64,000 nucleotides of DNA from the NCBI RefSeq assembly GCF_028389875.1, contig NC_084663.1, forward strand, positions 159,741,801 through 159,805,800, written 5' to 3'. Positions within the stretch are counted from its first letter, which is position 1. The number at the start of each line of letters is the position of its first letter. Below, in pieces: positions 1-12,000 of the stretch. Source of the stretch: Rhea pennata. Taxonomy: Eukaryota; Chordata; Aves; Rheiformes; Rheidae. The position numbers and the translations under genes were made by a program. Under the pieces are notes generated by a model. That model was not told the DNA's origin and searched no databases. It worked only from the letters and a program-made list of their open reading frames with translations.

Positions 1-2702
1 CAACAGTTTCCAAAGATTCCCACAAAGCTTTCAACAGCAGCAACACCAACCAAATCCTACTCACTTCCCATACACTATTAGATATAATTAAGCTGCTGAT
101 TAGGAGCTATTCCAGCAGCAGTTTCATTACATTTAGATCATATTTGGATTTTTACCTCCATAATATATGCTGGAGATAGCTCTCGCTTTTGTTAGTATTT
201 TCATTTCACAGAGTAAAAACAAGTCAGTCATCAGTCTACTGCAAAAGAGTTTGGTTGTGATAAAGGCTTTGCTTCACATCTTCTGTAGAAAAGACATACT
301 GAGCTGCCTTCAAGCAGCAATGCTGGAACAAATTGATAATTTAAGAAGCAAATAATTTTTCACAGTTAATCTTCAAATTTAAAATGACTTGTAAAGATTA
401 TACGCAAGGGGCAAATATGTTATACAAGTGTTCTTACACGCTTCTCTAGAACATCTGGTGATGAACATTGTCAGACAAGAGATCAGTTTAGCTGTTGAGT
501 CCAATTCAGTATGTCAACTCCTAAGCTTATTAAGTGGCTTTTAAAACCTTAGAAGTACTTTGTGCCATCTGTGTTCCCCAGGAATTTTATGATAAATTGA
601 AGCTGGATAATAAACCTCTATTAAATCCTCACTTATGCTACCTTGCTGATCCCTGTACAATATGTCCCTATACCACATGCCTGGTCCATGCATTATTTAT
701 TACAAAAGCCAGCCACCTCCACTTTGTGAAGCTATGGTTGAGGGAGACGTGCATTACCGTAACAGCTGTAAAGGTGAATTTGCATCCCATGCAATCTAAA
801 GTTCTAAGGCAGTGGACCTAGCAACAAAAAAACCCAAACAAAAAAAATCCCACAATGGTGGAAGTGCTATTTTTTAAAAAAACTAAGAATATAAGAATAT
901 GTATGGAGTACCATATTTTTAAAGGGAGATATTCAGATTGAAAAATCGAGCTGCATCTTATAAGAACTAAAATAGAATTCTATCAAGTTAGCTATATCTA
1001 TCAAGTTAGCTAAAAATTATACTTCACAGTATACATACTTAAAGTATACATACTTAAACACATTACCTAAATATATTTGTAAAATAATTTATTCTGAAGG
1101 GAATAAAACAGTCTAATTTTACACAGTTCTGTTTCAGTTTCTCCATGAATAATCAGCTTAAAATTTGGGGTTTTGTTAAAAACACAGTGAGTCTGTTTCG
1201 AAAAGTGACAGAGCGATAGTCTTGGGATACCATATTTTTAATTTACATACACGCATATACACAAACTTCTAAAGCTGAAGTTTTATGCCACAACAACATA
1301 TGTTAGTGAAATTAAAAGTGGTTCAAGTATTATAAATACATATAGTGTTTATTTAACTGGAACATAATCAAATCCAGTATCTCTGCTCATTTCTGCATTA
1401 GGCTTATACACTCAAAATCTCTGCAAAAGTAGCTGCACCTTTCACAGTATTTTTATTACTTTATTATTTCCTTGTTCACTTACATAAACACGCATAGGCC
1501 TTTGCTTATGAACCCTTCTGGCCTTATCTATCAAATTCCAACTTTGGTAATTTTAAAGAGGTTCCTAGAAAGATTTACATCTGTGAGCCATATTCTATCC
1601 CTAAATATGTCCAACATTAGTTCCGAAGAACAGCAGAAAAAGCACTCACTGCGTTTACAGCATAAGTGGCTGTTTCAAAACTGAAGAAACAGAATACAAC
1701 ATTAGCAAATGACATTTTATGACAGAGGCAACATTAAATGTTTCACCTGTGTTTTCACTAACATATCTAGAAAATTATCATCCAATTAGATGAAAACAGA
1801 AATCTGTTTTTGTGAAGCAGAGGATGTATTTGGAATCATATGTGTAATTAATTAATTATGCTCAGGTACTACTTGCAAAGACATGCCACAGGCAACTCTG
1901 AAATCATAAACTAATTGTTCCTTCCACAGCTGTACCCAAAGGCTGCTGTTAGCATGGCATACCACCATACAAAGTACTATACAAACCCAGACAGTGTGGC
2001 CAGATATTTCTAATAGCAAGACGAAACCTGCAGGTAAGTGTTTCCCAGTTCCTGCATCTGGATGCCTAGCACAGCTAATTCCTAACTGAACCATCTGCAC
2101 AAGATTCAGCGTACATATCTAGCCCTGCCCGCCACTAGCTCCCACAAGAACAGAACCTCAGCATCCAAGCAGAGAAGGAGTCCTAGCACACTCTTGGACA
2201 ACCCAAACAGAAAAATACTTGTTACAGAGGGACTGAAAAAGGAACAGGAGAGGAGTAAGTAGTTCTGCATTCCTCAGAAGTACCCTATTAGTTAATTTTG
2301 GCTGGCCACCACTCTGCATGAAGCAGTCTCAAAACTGTTGATCCTTAAGACATTTCTCAAGCTGGAGCATAATTCACTTTCACATTTACTGGTGCAAAGA
2401 AAGAGCAGTATTTTGCAGTAAGCGCAAAGGCAGCACAAAGAACACACAAAGCTGTAAGTTTTGAAACAAACTCATTTCCTGGTGCTCATTCTTGGAGCAA
2501 AATGAATAAATAAATAAATCTTTTATATATATGTATGGAGAAGACAAATAAAACAACATCTTCTGCAAGAACAGAACGGTAACAGATTTAGCTGAAACAC
2601 CTAGTCTTGAATCTGTATTAACACACAAATACAAAATGATACTGAATTACTTATCACCCATGTAATAGACTCAACTGATTATGCATTCTGGCATCAGCTT
2701 AC
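1..2702 (-). other. TM9SF2 intron 4 (partial)
   Basis: AT-rich intronic sequence. I looked for the next TM9SF2 exon and did not see it. Short direct repeats occur at about 981-1012 (a TATCAAGTTAGCTA unit twice) and at 1028-1057 (two tandem 15-bp copies of AGTATACATACTTAA). No other gene or recognisable repeat family is visible. Confidence 0.85.
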
Positions 2703-2830
2703 CAATGATGTTGATAATTCAGTAGCATACTTTTCTTCAAAAAGTCTAACTTCTGCTTATCTTCTGGCTTCTTGGTATCATATGTCTTTGTACAAACAGG
2801 TTTACATGTTTCCTCCTTACGAAACGTGAA
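2703..2830 (-). CDS. TM9SF2: TM9SF2 coding exon 4
   Basis: The 128-nt exon encodes FTFRKEETCKPVCTKTY, DTKKPEDKQKLDFLKK and SMLLNYQHH, and ends with TG of a split tryptophan codon (phase 2). The acceptor is TTCTTAG and the donor GTAAGC. The next exon, expected to begin with the remainder of W followed by an IVDN-like segment, is not found between 1 and 2702. Confidence 0.94.
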
Positions 2831-5800
2831 CTAAGAAAAATGAAATACATATCAGCAAAAATGCTGTGACAGACTAATTGCAGTATTTAACGAATTTCTC
2901 CTATATGTTCAAAACTCCTTACGCCAACATAATGAAAGACCAACAAATTATTAAGCCGTTAACCCTCCAGAGCAGTTTTTAATATTGGTTTGTACTGTAG
3001 AACCCCCCATGATCATAGAGTACACCATATGATCCCTGCACTAAGGGCTCCTTGCTAACAATCAAAACCTGTTTTTTCCTCAATGATTTATTACAGGTCA
3101 TTTGACCTCACAGCAATGATGCTGTCCACATAGATTCAGATGAAAACATGCTGTCCTAGAACACGAATCAGTGAGAGCTTCTGTCATGATAAAGAACAAG
3201 CTGGCCAACTACCATGCTAATTCTTCCACTCTACAGCTGCAAGAAGGATTTCAGATCTGGTTCCAGTTGCCTGTAACAAGGACAGCCAAGGAGCAAGAAC
3301 CAGATTTTGGCCGGTTCCAAACAGAAAAGACAAAATCCTCAGCATTGCAGGCCACAGCTTCAAGACACACTTGAAGTGTACACTTCGATACCAGCCTGGA
3401 TTACCCCTGATCTTAGAACTACATAGTCTGCTGCCTCACCTGTGCTGCCAGCAGTAAAGGAGGCTGCATTACAAACCCAGTAAAAAGTGATCCAGCCAAA
3501 AAATGATGGCTCAAACCCAATCTGTGTAGGACATGAATAACTACAATCAGTAGAGCTAACAAACAGTTTTTATCATGTAACCACAGCTTTGAAAACACAA
3601 GCACCAGACAGAAATACATCAATACCACTAGTATTCTTCAGACATGTTGCCTCAGTTTGGTACTAAAAAGTTCCTCGTTGACAGCTTTCAGGATTCACTA
3701 CTACCACTACTAAAAAAAATATGCAACATGCAGGTTCCTGAACACATCATTTCATTTTTAACATTGAATATGAGACACTTTAGTCCCCTTTTGCATAAAA
3801 CACATGGAATAATAAAGAAAAAAACTTCAAAAACCAAAAAGCAGGCATATATCTCATTCTAGATTAAACTGACAAATTTCTATTATTTGGAATTTCAGGT
3901 TTTTAAATTCTTAGAGATAAAACCCTTATGAAGAAGTTCAAGATTCTGATCTTCTGTTGTTAAATCTGAATTTGTGTGTTACTGAAAAGCCTTTGGCAAG
4001 AAACAAACCCTATAAGGAGATGGTTCTATCCTCTCTCCAAACAAGACTTGACCAAGGTTTTCAGATGGACGCTTTTTTCCTTCCGCTTGACAAAAATCAA
4101 ACCTGAATTAGAAAAAAAAACATACAAGAGTTAATAAAATATTGTCAGCTGCAAATACTAGACCTCACAGAGTGCCTCCCAATCAATACTTTCATCACAA
4201 GTGAAGGAACTAGTTTTCCTTCTAGACAAATGGTTTCTTCCTAGAATCTATAAAGCTAAGTGTGAAAAATCACAGTCTCATTAAAAAACAAACAAAACTC
4301 CCAAAACTCTTCATCAGATATTTCAGAACTTAGTTTATATTATTTAATATGGTCAGATAAGTTTCTGTAAGTAATGAGAAGTTTTCTATTTGCACAGTAA
4401 ATTTAACCAGGGATTAAATCTTCGTATCATGGAATCACAACAGCCCTGAAAGGAATCATGTGGGCCAGAGCCTTGAAAAAGTACAGACAGCTTCTTCATA
4501 ACAAACGCCACTAAATAAACAGATTATTACACTTGTATTCACCAGCAGATTTAACAGCATGCTAAGTTTTTCCAATCTATAGTCAAATATATCACATTTG
4601 TGTTCCTTAAAACATAGATAACTAGTGGTTAAGCTCTTCAATACTAATACTGTATTAGTATTGAATACTAAGTATTGAAATAAATTAAATAATACTAAGT
4701 ATTATTTGAAGCATTAACTTTTCATAGTTGTACCTGGCACTGATATGTATTTTGAGCGCTCCTATGAAGTGTAGCAGGAAAGCATTTAACACCTCATTAA
4801 GATAATTGATGGGAAGTTCACACCTCATTACTATTTTAACTCATCTGGCTGCAGGCTACTAAAGACAGAAGTAACACTTTGATCTATAGGATGACAATTA
4901 ATGCAAAAAAGCTAAAAATGTATATTAAAAAAATAATTAAAATTACTCTAAAACAGGAATTTTTAACCTACATGAGTTTAATATACTTACGCAGTATATT
5001 CATAGGGAAGGACAGATTCTACTGAGTCAAGCCTGTTCACAAACAGCTCAATTCCAGACTGAAAGAGTTAAGATAAGCAATACTGTTACATCAAAACATA
5101 AAATCAATTTTGACTTATGTACAGATTTATGTCAATAAGGTAAATTAAAGTCTCAAACTGAAAATGTGAATTCTTGTGCAACTCTACATTTTGAAACAAA
5201 AATCCCACATAATGAATTTTATCTGCTGAGAGTGTGAGCAAAACGCTACCCATCAGAAAAACAGTAACCATATCACAAAAACAAATTAGACTAATGTAAC
5301 TACTCAAATTAAGAGATAGCAGAAAATAATGCACAAGAATAATAAAAGTATGCTAGATGTCAGTGATTTAGTTTAGTGTAGCAACCTAGAGCCACATTAT
5401 TAAGAAGCAATTTTAAATCTATCACATTAACTTTTGTGTAATTAAAGTCTTAAAAGGGTATGCATAAACTGGTCCACGATCTTCATTAAATAGCAACTGA
5501 AAACTGGACTATGAGGATGTGAACAAAACATTCAGACTGAGACAGTGTTTTGAGTTTAAATAAAAACTGTTTCTTAAGAGAATGTAAGGCAAACTTACAA
5601 ACAAAATGAAACTCCAGCAACCTTGCAACAAGAACCTGAAATTCAGTCTGCTGTGGCTTCAGACTACAGTTTGGTCCATTCACATTAACAACTGTTGAGG
5701 CTGCCTGCTGCTACCAAAAGCGAGAGGTCTTTTACTTCTCCCTTTGTCTCCCCCCTGCCCCCTTCCTTACTCTAGTCCCACAGTCCCCATGTATTTCAAC

Positions 5801-8601
5801 TGCTTACCCTACTCTGTTTCTGGCTGTTACCTGCTTGCACAGTAAACCAATTCAGGTTGGTAAATACAGCAAAAGACTTGCCATGGTAAAGCAAAAAAGA
5901 GGAGTTTTCAGCCTCATAGCAAGTTGAGCCATCTTACTGCACAATCAGACAAGAGCTGGGGACAGCACAAGGGGAGTGCATTAAAGGAGCAAGACCTTCC
6001 TCTTCCAGCAGCAACTTACCTATTTTCTGTTACAGTATTAAAAGTGCACATTCAGTAGAAGTGCCTTTTCCCCTCTGTGAAAATTCACCCAAGCTTAGCC
6101 AAGTCAAGAAATTCTGGAGAAGTTAATTTTATTTTTTTTAAAGGAATTGTTTGTGCATATCTGTAGCTCAGATACTTCAGTCAGGTACTGTGCTCCTCAT
6201 CTACTGTAACTGTCCACATGCAAGTCAGGATGCAGCTCCATGAACAGTTATGAGCTGTTAAACTGACTCAGTAAATGAAGATATGCTGCTGCTCCTCTTT
6301 TCTCTGTCCCTAGCCACGCAGACCTGCCGCTGACCCCTCTGGCTAGCACACTCTTGTCATATTTCTGCAGACCACTTCAGCTCACTAACACAGCAGAAAA
6401 CTAGTCTGCCCAAAAGCCAGACTTGCCATATTAAGAAGCTCACATAAGAATTTAACATGTAATACAGCTGTGGCAATGCAGAGGATGGGAATGAAATTTC
6501 TTCCCCTCAGCAGCAGCAAGGAATTGGACTGGCTCAGCTGCTCCAAGGCCTCACCTTAGCTATTTTTCATGGGAGGAAGAAAATTCATGTGAATGCTCCT
6601 CAATTTTCCATAAGAAGTACATGTGTGAATTGTAATTGCAGATCAGCATCTTCAGTGACAACTCCTGATACAACTAGTTCACATTTTAGTCAATCTGTAT
6701 TTTTTAAAAACAGTGAAGATTCTTAATATTAAGGGAGGAGTTGCTCTTTAAGTTTTCATTGATCATATTCTATTTCTGATGATATTCCAACCAGAAATAG
6801 GAGAAAGTAGCCAAACTGAGCATGGCCAAGCAGATTAGGAAACGGGCGGAGGGCGGAGTCATTTCACTGACAATATCACATCCCTTCTCACAAAGAGAGG
6901 CTTTCTCAAGATAAGGAGTCAAATGTTTTGTACACATTGTATGAGATAAAAAATGCAGAGACATCTGAGAAAGATGATGGCCTAAGTGTCGCAGGTTTGA
7001 TAAAAGAGACAGTAGGCAATATATTTTACTTGACTTGACCTAAAAATTCTTCTTCCGTGACCCCCAGCTTAGAAACAGTAACCACTCAAACATAGCAATG
7101 TTTTTCAGGGATGTTCTGAAGAACCACAAACGGCAGCTTCAGAGTCTTGGCCTGGATAGTAGAAAAAGTATTTCTCTAAGAAAATAATGCAGTACTGTGA
7201 AGGTCGCCCAAACAGGTGATGCATTCTCCATCCTTGGAAGCTGTTAAGACTTAGCTAGACAAACGCATAGTTCATCCAACCTAGCACTGGCCACAGTCTT
7301 GCTTCAAGAGTGAAGCTGGACTAGGTGACCTCCAGAGGCCACCTCCACACAAGATTTCTATGATCCTACAACAGAGTGTTTGTAGAACACTACAATAGAA
7401 GGAGCATGGAAACAACAGTGAAGAAATCCATGGTTTTGTACTTAGTGCAGGATTTGGCTGGTCCCAATTGAACAATATACTCAAGGGAAAAGACATACAT
7501 AGCAACTATGCCTTCATTACACGTTTGGCTTATTGTTCTACCGATTCACAGCTGCAAATAGATAAAGTAGATGCAAGTTATTTATCAAAAGCAAATTATT
7601 TAAGATCTTTATTTTGCAGAATTATGGACTCATTTTTCATGTAACACAAAAGCTGAGAACCCAGAAAGCATGAAATAGCCACTTTCAATAGCACAACTTT
7701 GCAGGCAAGAGACTGTAAAAACTATTGCTCTTGAACTTCTACATTTAAGTCTTGAACTTTCTCATTTAAGTCTCGAAGCATGGTCGAGCACAATTTCCAT
7801 CACAGCAGCAGCAAACAACTTCTAAAGCTCACCCAAAGGTGCAAAGATTATTTTGACTCCTTGTTGGCCAACGCAGACAAGTAATACAGTGACGTGAACT
7901 CTATTGAGTGTTTATGCACATATGAAAATAAATGTCAACTTCATTTGAGAGTCTGGAGCCAAGAAGCTCCTATGCCTCAGATGCTTGACAGCCAAAAAGA
8001 CAGAGAAAGCAAAATGTCACTGTGTACTTGCCTTGATTTTATACCTGCTTGTAGCCATTAGCTATTCGCTCCTGTCAGAGTCAAAAACCTCTGGCAGGAC
8101 CTGTTACAATGATTCTTACTTTCTGCAGCTTTCAAACAAGTCTTTAAAAGGGCCCAAGAGACAACCTGAAGGGGTTTCCAATTTCTGTAATGACACAGTA
8201 ACACGTAAGATGAACGGAGAGTGCCTTTCCTCCGTGCAGGGAACCGCAGACACTTCACCACGAGTGATTACACCGGGAACTGAAACAAGCTCGAAGTCCA
8301 CGGAGCAGCAGCCCCTGGGCCACCACATTTGATACGTTACAAAGGGGCCGCCACAAGCCCTCGGGATAAAAATCTCGGGCCGCGCAGCAAGCCTGGCCGC
8401 CGGGAGGGCGCCGAGGCCTCCCCTCGGCGAGACTGGCCGGGCCGCCCCGCCTCGCCCGGCCCCGCTCACCTGGCACTCGGGCTTCTCCTCGCTCGGCACG
8501 CAGAAGTTGACGGGCGCCAGGCCCGGCAGGTAGAAGGCGGCGGCGGGGGGGGGCACGGCCACCACCAGCGCCGCGGCGATGAGGAGCCGCCGCAGAGCCA
8601 T
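2703..8601 (-). CDS. TM9SF2: TM9SF2, coding exons 1-4 (5' part of gene, continues off the left edge)
   Basis: Transmembrane 9 superfamily member 2 is a nonaspanin of endosomes and Golgi; known work links it to Golgi enzyme localisation and heparan sulfate synthesis. Four exons join in frame (8470-8601, 4991-5058, 4009-4102, 2703-2830; intron phases 0, 2, 0) to give about 140 residues of the lumenal N-terminal domain, ending at phase 2. The product has a signal peptide (about residues 1-22) followed directly by the family signature AFYLPGLAPVNFC. Later exons read ELFVNRLDSVESVLPYEY, RPSENLGQVLFGERIEPSPY and KKSMLLNYQHH, which match my recollection of vertebrate TM9SF2 rather than TM9SF4. All four donors are GT and the three acceptors AG. 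The nine membrane segments lie outside the window. The start at 8601 has a near-perfect Kozak context (GCCGCCATGG). The same frame stays open up to 9075, but that stretch is low-complexity 5' UTR translation. Confidence 0.96.
2831..4008 (-). other. TM9SF2 intron 3
   Basis: Bounded by a GTTTGT donor at 4008 and a TTCTTAG acceptor at 2831. Short open frames inside do not resemble known proteins. No repeat family recognised. Confidence 0.85.
4009..4102 (-). CDS. TM9SF2: TM9SF2 coding exon 3
   Basis: The 94-nt exon encodes FDFCQAEGKKRPSENLG, QVLFGERIEPSPYR. The acceptor is AATTCAG and the donor is a weak GTTTGT. The ENLGQVLFGERI core is a hallmark of TM9SF lumenal domains. Confidence 0.95.
4103..4990 (-). 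other. TM9SF2 intron 2
   Basis: Short intron with a GTAAGT donor next to 4990 and an AATTCAG acceptor at 4103. It contains the perfect inverted repeat at 4637-4665 and otherwise looks like ordinary AT-rich intron. Confidence 0.85.
4637..4665. repeat. Perfect 29-bp inverted repeat
   Basis: Two 14-base arms, TTCAATACTAATAC and GTATTAGTATTGAA, are separated by a single T. Related half-units recur just downstream: AATACTAAGTATT at 4664-4676, continuing as GTATTGAA, and ATACTAAGTATT near 4692-4703. The block could extrude as a cruciform or be the remnant of a small inverted-repeat element. Confidence 0.9.
4991..5058 (-). CDS. TM9SF2: TM9SF2 coding exon 2
   Basis: The 68-nt exon encodes SGIELFVNRLDSVESV and LPYEYT plus two bases of the next codon. 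The acceptor is CTTTCAG and the donor GTAAGT. It joins exon 1 in phase 0 and exon 3 in phase 2, restoring an alanine codon (GC+G). Confidence 0.95.
5059..8469 (-). other. TM9SF2 intron 1
   Basis: First intron, 3.4 kb, from the GTGAG donor at 8469 to the CTTTCAG acceptor at 5059. It contains a CR1 fragment at about 7195-7370. First introns next to CpG islands often hold enhancer elements, but I see no specific motif to name. Confidence 0.85.
7195..7370 (+). mobile_element. CR1 LINE 3' fragment
   Basis: About 175 bp resembling the 3' end of avian CR1: 'ggaagctgttaagac..tagc', then 'gaagctggactaggtgacc' and 'tccagaggccacctcc', closing with 'atttctatgatcc', like the CR1 terminal ATTCTATG repeat. 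It is 5'-truncated and diverged, so old. Confidence 0.8.
8470..8601 (-). CDS. TM9SF2: TM9SF2 coding exon 1
   Basis: This exon encodes 44 residues: MALRRLL, a hydrophobic alanine/valine-rich signal peptide core, then AFYLPGLAPVNFC and a charged end EEKPECQ. The donor is CAG|GTGAG, read on the minus strand, and the intron is phase 0. A short GCG repeat sits immediately upstream of the start codon in the 5' UTR. Confidence 0.95.
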
Positions 8602-8704
8602 GGCGGCGGCGGCGGCGGTTGGGGGCGCGAGCCGGGGGCGGAGGGGAGGGGGCGGGAGGAGGAGGAGGGCGGCGCGCGGCGGCCTCCGAGGGGAGGGGGC
8701 GTCT

Positions 8705-8743
8705 CGCGCGCGCGCGCACACGCACACACGCGCGCGCGCACGC
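8705..8743. repeat. Alternating C-purine tract (Z-DNA-prone)
   Basis: 39 consecutive bases alternate C with G or A: a CG run, a CA-rich centre and a second CG run. Such sequence is a classic Z-DNA former. It lies about 100 bp upstream of the TM9SF2 start codon, probably at or near the transcription start. Confidence 0.9.
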
Positions 8744-9080
8744 CCGCAACGGTCGCTACTTGGTCTCCCCCCTTCCGCCTCTCCCCTGACGGCGGCTACT
8801 TCCGGCTTCTCGCGCTGGCGACACGTCACCCAGCGCGGGGCGCCGGGCGAGGGCAAAAGGGGAAGGGCCACGCGCGCGGAGCCCGACCCTGCGCGTTCGC
8901 TTCCGGGGTAGCTCGTCCTTAGCCCGCCCTCTCCCCGCGGTTGCCATGGCGGCGGGGAATCACCGCCCCGACGGCGGGGCAGGCCCCAACGGTCGCGGCC
9001 GGCGGCTGCCACCGGGGGCGGTTGGCGCCGCTTGCCCGGAGGCCGGGGCGGGGGGGGAGCTCTGTCGACCGTCAAGGACC

Positions 9081-12000
9081 GATGGGAGAGAAGCTCAGCA
9101 AGGAGAAGGGAGAGGGAGGTGGCAGGTAGTGTTGGTTTGCCAGCCAGGCACCCGAGGGTCCTGCCTCAGCTCACCCAGTGCCCTCAGCCATGAGGTGCTG
9201 CGTTTCAGAGGGATGCCGGGTTGTGAGGCCTCGCATCCTGGTTAGGTGAAGTGCCTTGGGACTGTCTGCCTTCCAGTCAGACTGCGCTGGGTGACAACCC
9301 AGATTTTGGACAACACTGTGTTTGCATTGATTCAACTTTTTTTTTTCTTTTTTTAATTGTCAAGATTTTTTTGCTATGGACAACTCTTCTGCTTTTCAAA
9401 CTGAACGGGAGGCAAGATCCATCACTAGCTAGATGAAGCCAAGGAGAAGATACATACATAATGTTCTGTATGGTGACCATCCATTACCATTTAGTAGTCA
9501 GAACAACCATGGACCGAATTTCCTGTGTATTACTGATGGCTGCTTTCAGATGGCCCAATCTACCAAAAAAACACAGAAGCAACAACAAAGTCCTAGGGAA
9601 GTGGGAGGAATGAAAAGTACATTGTTTTGATAATGTGGACGGTACTTATTGTTCTGAAAGAAGTCCACAGCAAAGATCCTTGGTTTATGCTTCCCTACTT
9701 CCTGATATTCCTCATCTGTCTGGAGTATTTGTGCAGCTTTAGAAACTCTGAACAGTGGCCTCTTAATAAAAAACTGTAAACACTGCAACATTTCCCATAA
9801 TTTGCTTATTTTTCAGAATAACTTTGTGCTCATTTCTTCTATTTACTACAGGACTTCGGGGGGAAAAAAAGATAAGCTTACTGTTCACCCAACGTATACA
9901 TACCCAGAGTCCGTAGGCAGCTAAGGTTTTGCTACTAGTTTGTAGAGGATGGACAGGGCAGTCTAAAAGTTTGTCTAGAGCATACACTACAATCTAAAAG
10001 TGCCCAAGATAGCAATGAATGAGATACCTGCTACTGAGGGCAGTCTGTGTATGGCAGGGTGGAAATGTAGGTGAGATAATTTGCTTGTTGCCTGGACAGA
10101 TACAATGCCTAGCATCTAAGCACCTGGGCCACATAATGTATGCCTTAGGTAAGGTTCTTTTAATATATTTTATATATATTTTTTCTGCATAGCATAAGCC
10201 ATTTTTAGTTTTTTATAAATAGGTTAATGTTAATATATATAGATAGACATTTCTTAAATTTTATATATATACTTTAAGTTATTCATCTACTTGACTCATT
10301 CTTAAGTCTCATTCCAACCTGTCTCATCCTATTGATATCCTAAGAGCGCAATTAGAATATCAAGCCTTGTGACAAGCACAGCTGGAGAAGAAATTCCAGC
10401 TCCCTCTTTTTATTTAAAATTACTCATCGTCAGGGCAATCAGGCTATAAAAACCCAAGTTCAGTCACTCTTCTGCCATATGGGAGTTCAAACGTATCTCC
10501 CATTTCACAGGTTAATATTCCAAGCAAATTACTTCTGTGTGCCCAATTCCATTTCTTTGCATGTGAGAATATTTAAAAGCCTTTGCCCATTTAATCCTCA
10601 TCTTTTTTTTGACAACACTCCAAAAACTATGCAATGAGTAGAAGGTGTGGTGTGTTTTGTGATCTGCTTAAATCCCTCATCTTGCTCTGTCTTCATGACT
10701 ACACAACGTGCTGACTCAGAAGTTTCTCTGTGTCTGCTGTCAGCTGGTCCAAAGGGCTTTGCGATGGGTATGGTGCTGTATGCTATGATGCTACCTTCTC
10801 TCTGGCTCTACAAAGGTGATACGCAAAAGCAATTGGTAGACTACTTTATTTGTTCAATATAGTAACTCTTTTAGAGCAGCTATAACCATGGGAAGTGTAA
10901 ATCCCAGGCTGTGATTCTTTGGGATCTAAGTTTGGTCTGAGTAAAAACCATCTTCTCTAATTGAACAACAACTGCAGTGGAAATTTTCTTGAAAATTTCC
11001 CGTCTTAGATTCCCCTGCTGCGGATTTTACAGCCATACGTTACAATTCAGTGGGTGTGATTTTAGTACCAGAAGAACAAGTACGACAGGTTTTATCAGCA
11101 GAGACTTTAAGATTATGCATGATGGCGTGAAATAAACACAGGAAAAAATACTGTTTCAGAGATTAATGAATCAACAGAAGTTAAAGCAAAATAACAACCT
11201 GAGATTTTTCCTGAGAGATTCTTGTGGTAAGAAGTACACAGATGACAAACACAGAGTCATCAGAAACTGCTGGAAAAGTAAGTGTCATTCCTTGAAAAAT
11301 GTCCTTAGCCTTTTTGTATCCAAAACTGTTCTGATTACCATTATTGTGGTTCTCACCTTTTACTGGTTACCTCTGGGCTGCAAGGGGTGCTTCCTTCTTT
11401 ATGCGAATCACAGATGTCATAATCTAGTTCATTTCAAAAGCAGTCTTTTAAAGGCCCTTCTACCCTTCACCTTGGCAGCTAGTGCAGTCTTCCAGTATAC
11501 TCCCTCCTTTGCCTGGGGACACCGAAACCTGTGTTTCTCATAACAGTGTCTCAGCAGCCAAGCCATAGGGAGGCTTCTCAGTTTTTCACAGACTAGGTAA
11601 GTACTTCTTGCTGCAGATTGTGCAGGCACACAGTTAAGGATTACTCTCCTGCACGGCATTTCGGGCACTTAATTGGAAACAACTAACTTCCAGTTCACTG
11701 ACAATAATCTTCTCAATGTTTTGTACAATTACTGTTTAATAGAAATGATGCAAACATTATTTGCAGCAAGAATTGGAACTCCTTTCTTGTGGATGAGTTT
11801 CCCTAACAGCTAAAGTACAGAGAGAGTGTTTTAAATGAGTGTGCTTTTCTGTCCTGAGACAATACTAATAACTTCATGGAGAACTTCATCTGGAATACCC
11901 TGTCTTAAATAGCCCTTACTCTGGTAGTCTGGGGGGGGGGGGGGTGTGGGTGAGCAGGTGGAGGTGGGAATTGAATTGGATCCCACCCTGTAGATTGCTG

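Larger units (their letters stand above)
8380..9080 (-). promoter_or_regulatory. CpG-island promoter of TM9SF2
   Basis: Strongly GC- and CpG-rich block covering TM9SF2 exon 1 and its upstream region. It is TATA-less, as expected for a housekeeping gene. On the minus strand it has two ETS-type CCGGAAG motifs (8798-8805 as CCGGAAGT, 8900-8906) and a CRE-like GTGACGTGT at 8821-8829. It also contains G-rich runs and the alternating tract at 8705-8743. A well-placed ATG on the plus strand at 8946 opens only a low-complexity frame, so bidirectional transcription is possible but not shown. Confidence 0.85.

Noticed and set aside
1-2702. TM9SF2 exon 5
   Set aside because: Searched on the minus strand for the continuation after QHHW; no matching segment with splice sites seen, so it probably lies off the left edge.
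4420-4490. Possible inverted CR1 start ('atcatggaatcacaacagcc')
   Set aside because: Only the first dozen or so bases resemble CR1; the following sequence diverges too far to call.
8255-8922. Long open frames on both strands across the TM9SF2 CpG island
   Set aside because: Only the MALRR frame to 8470 has homology and a splice donor. The others are arginine/proline/glycine-rich products of CpG composition, open simultaneously in several frames.
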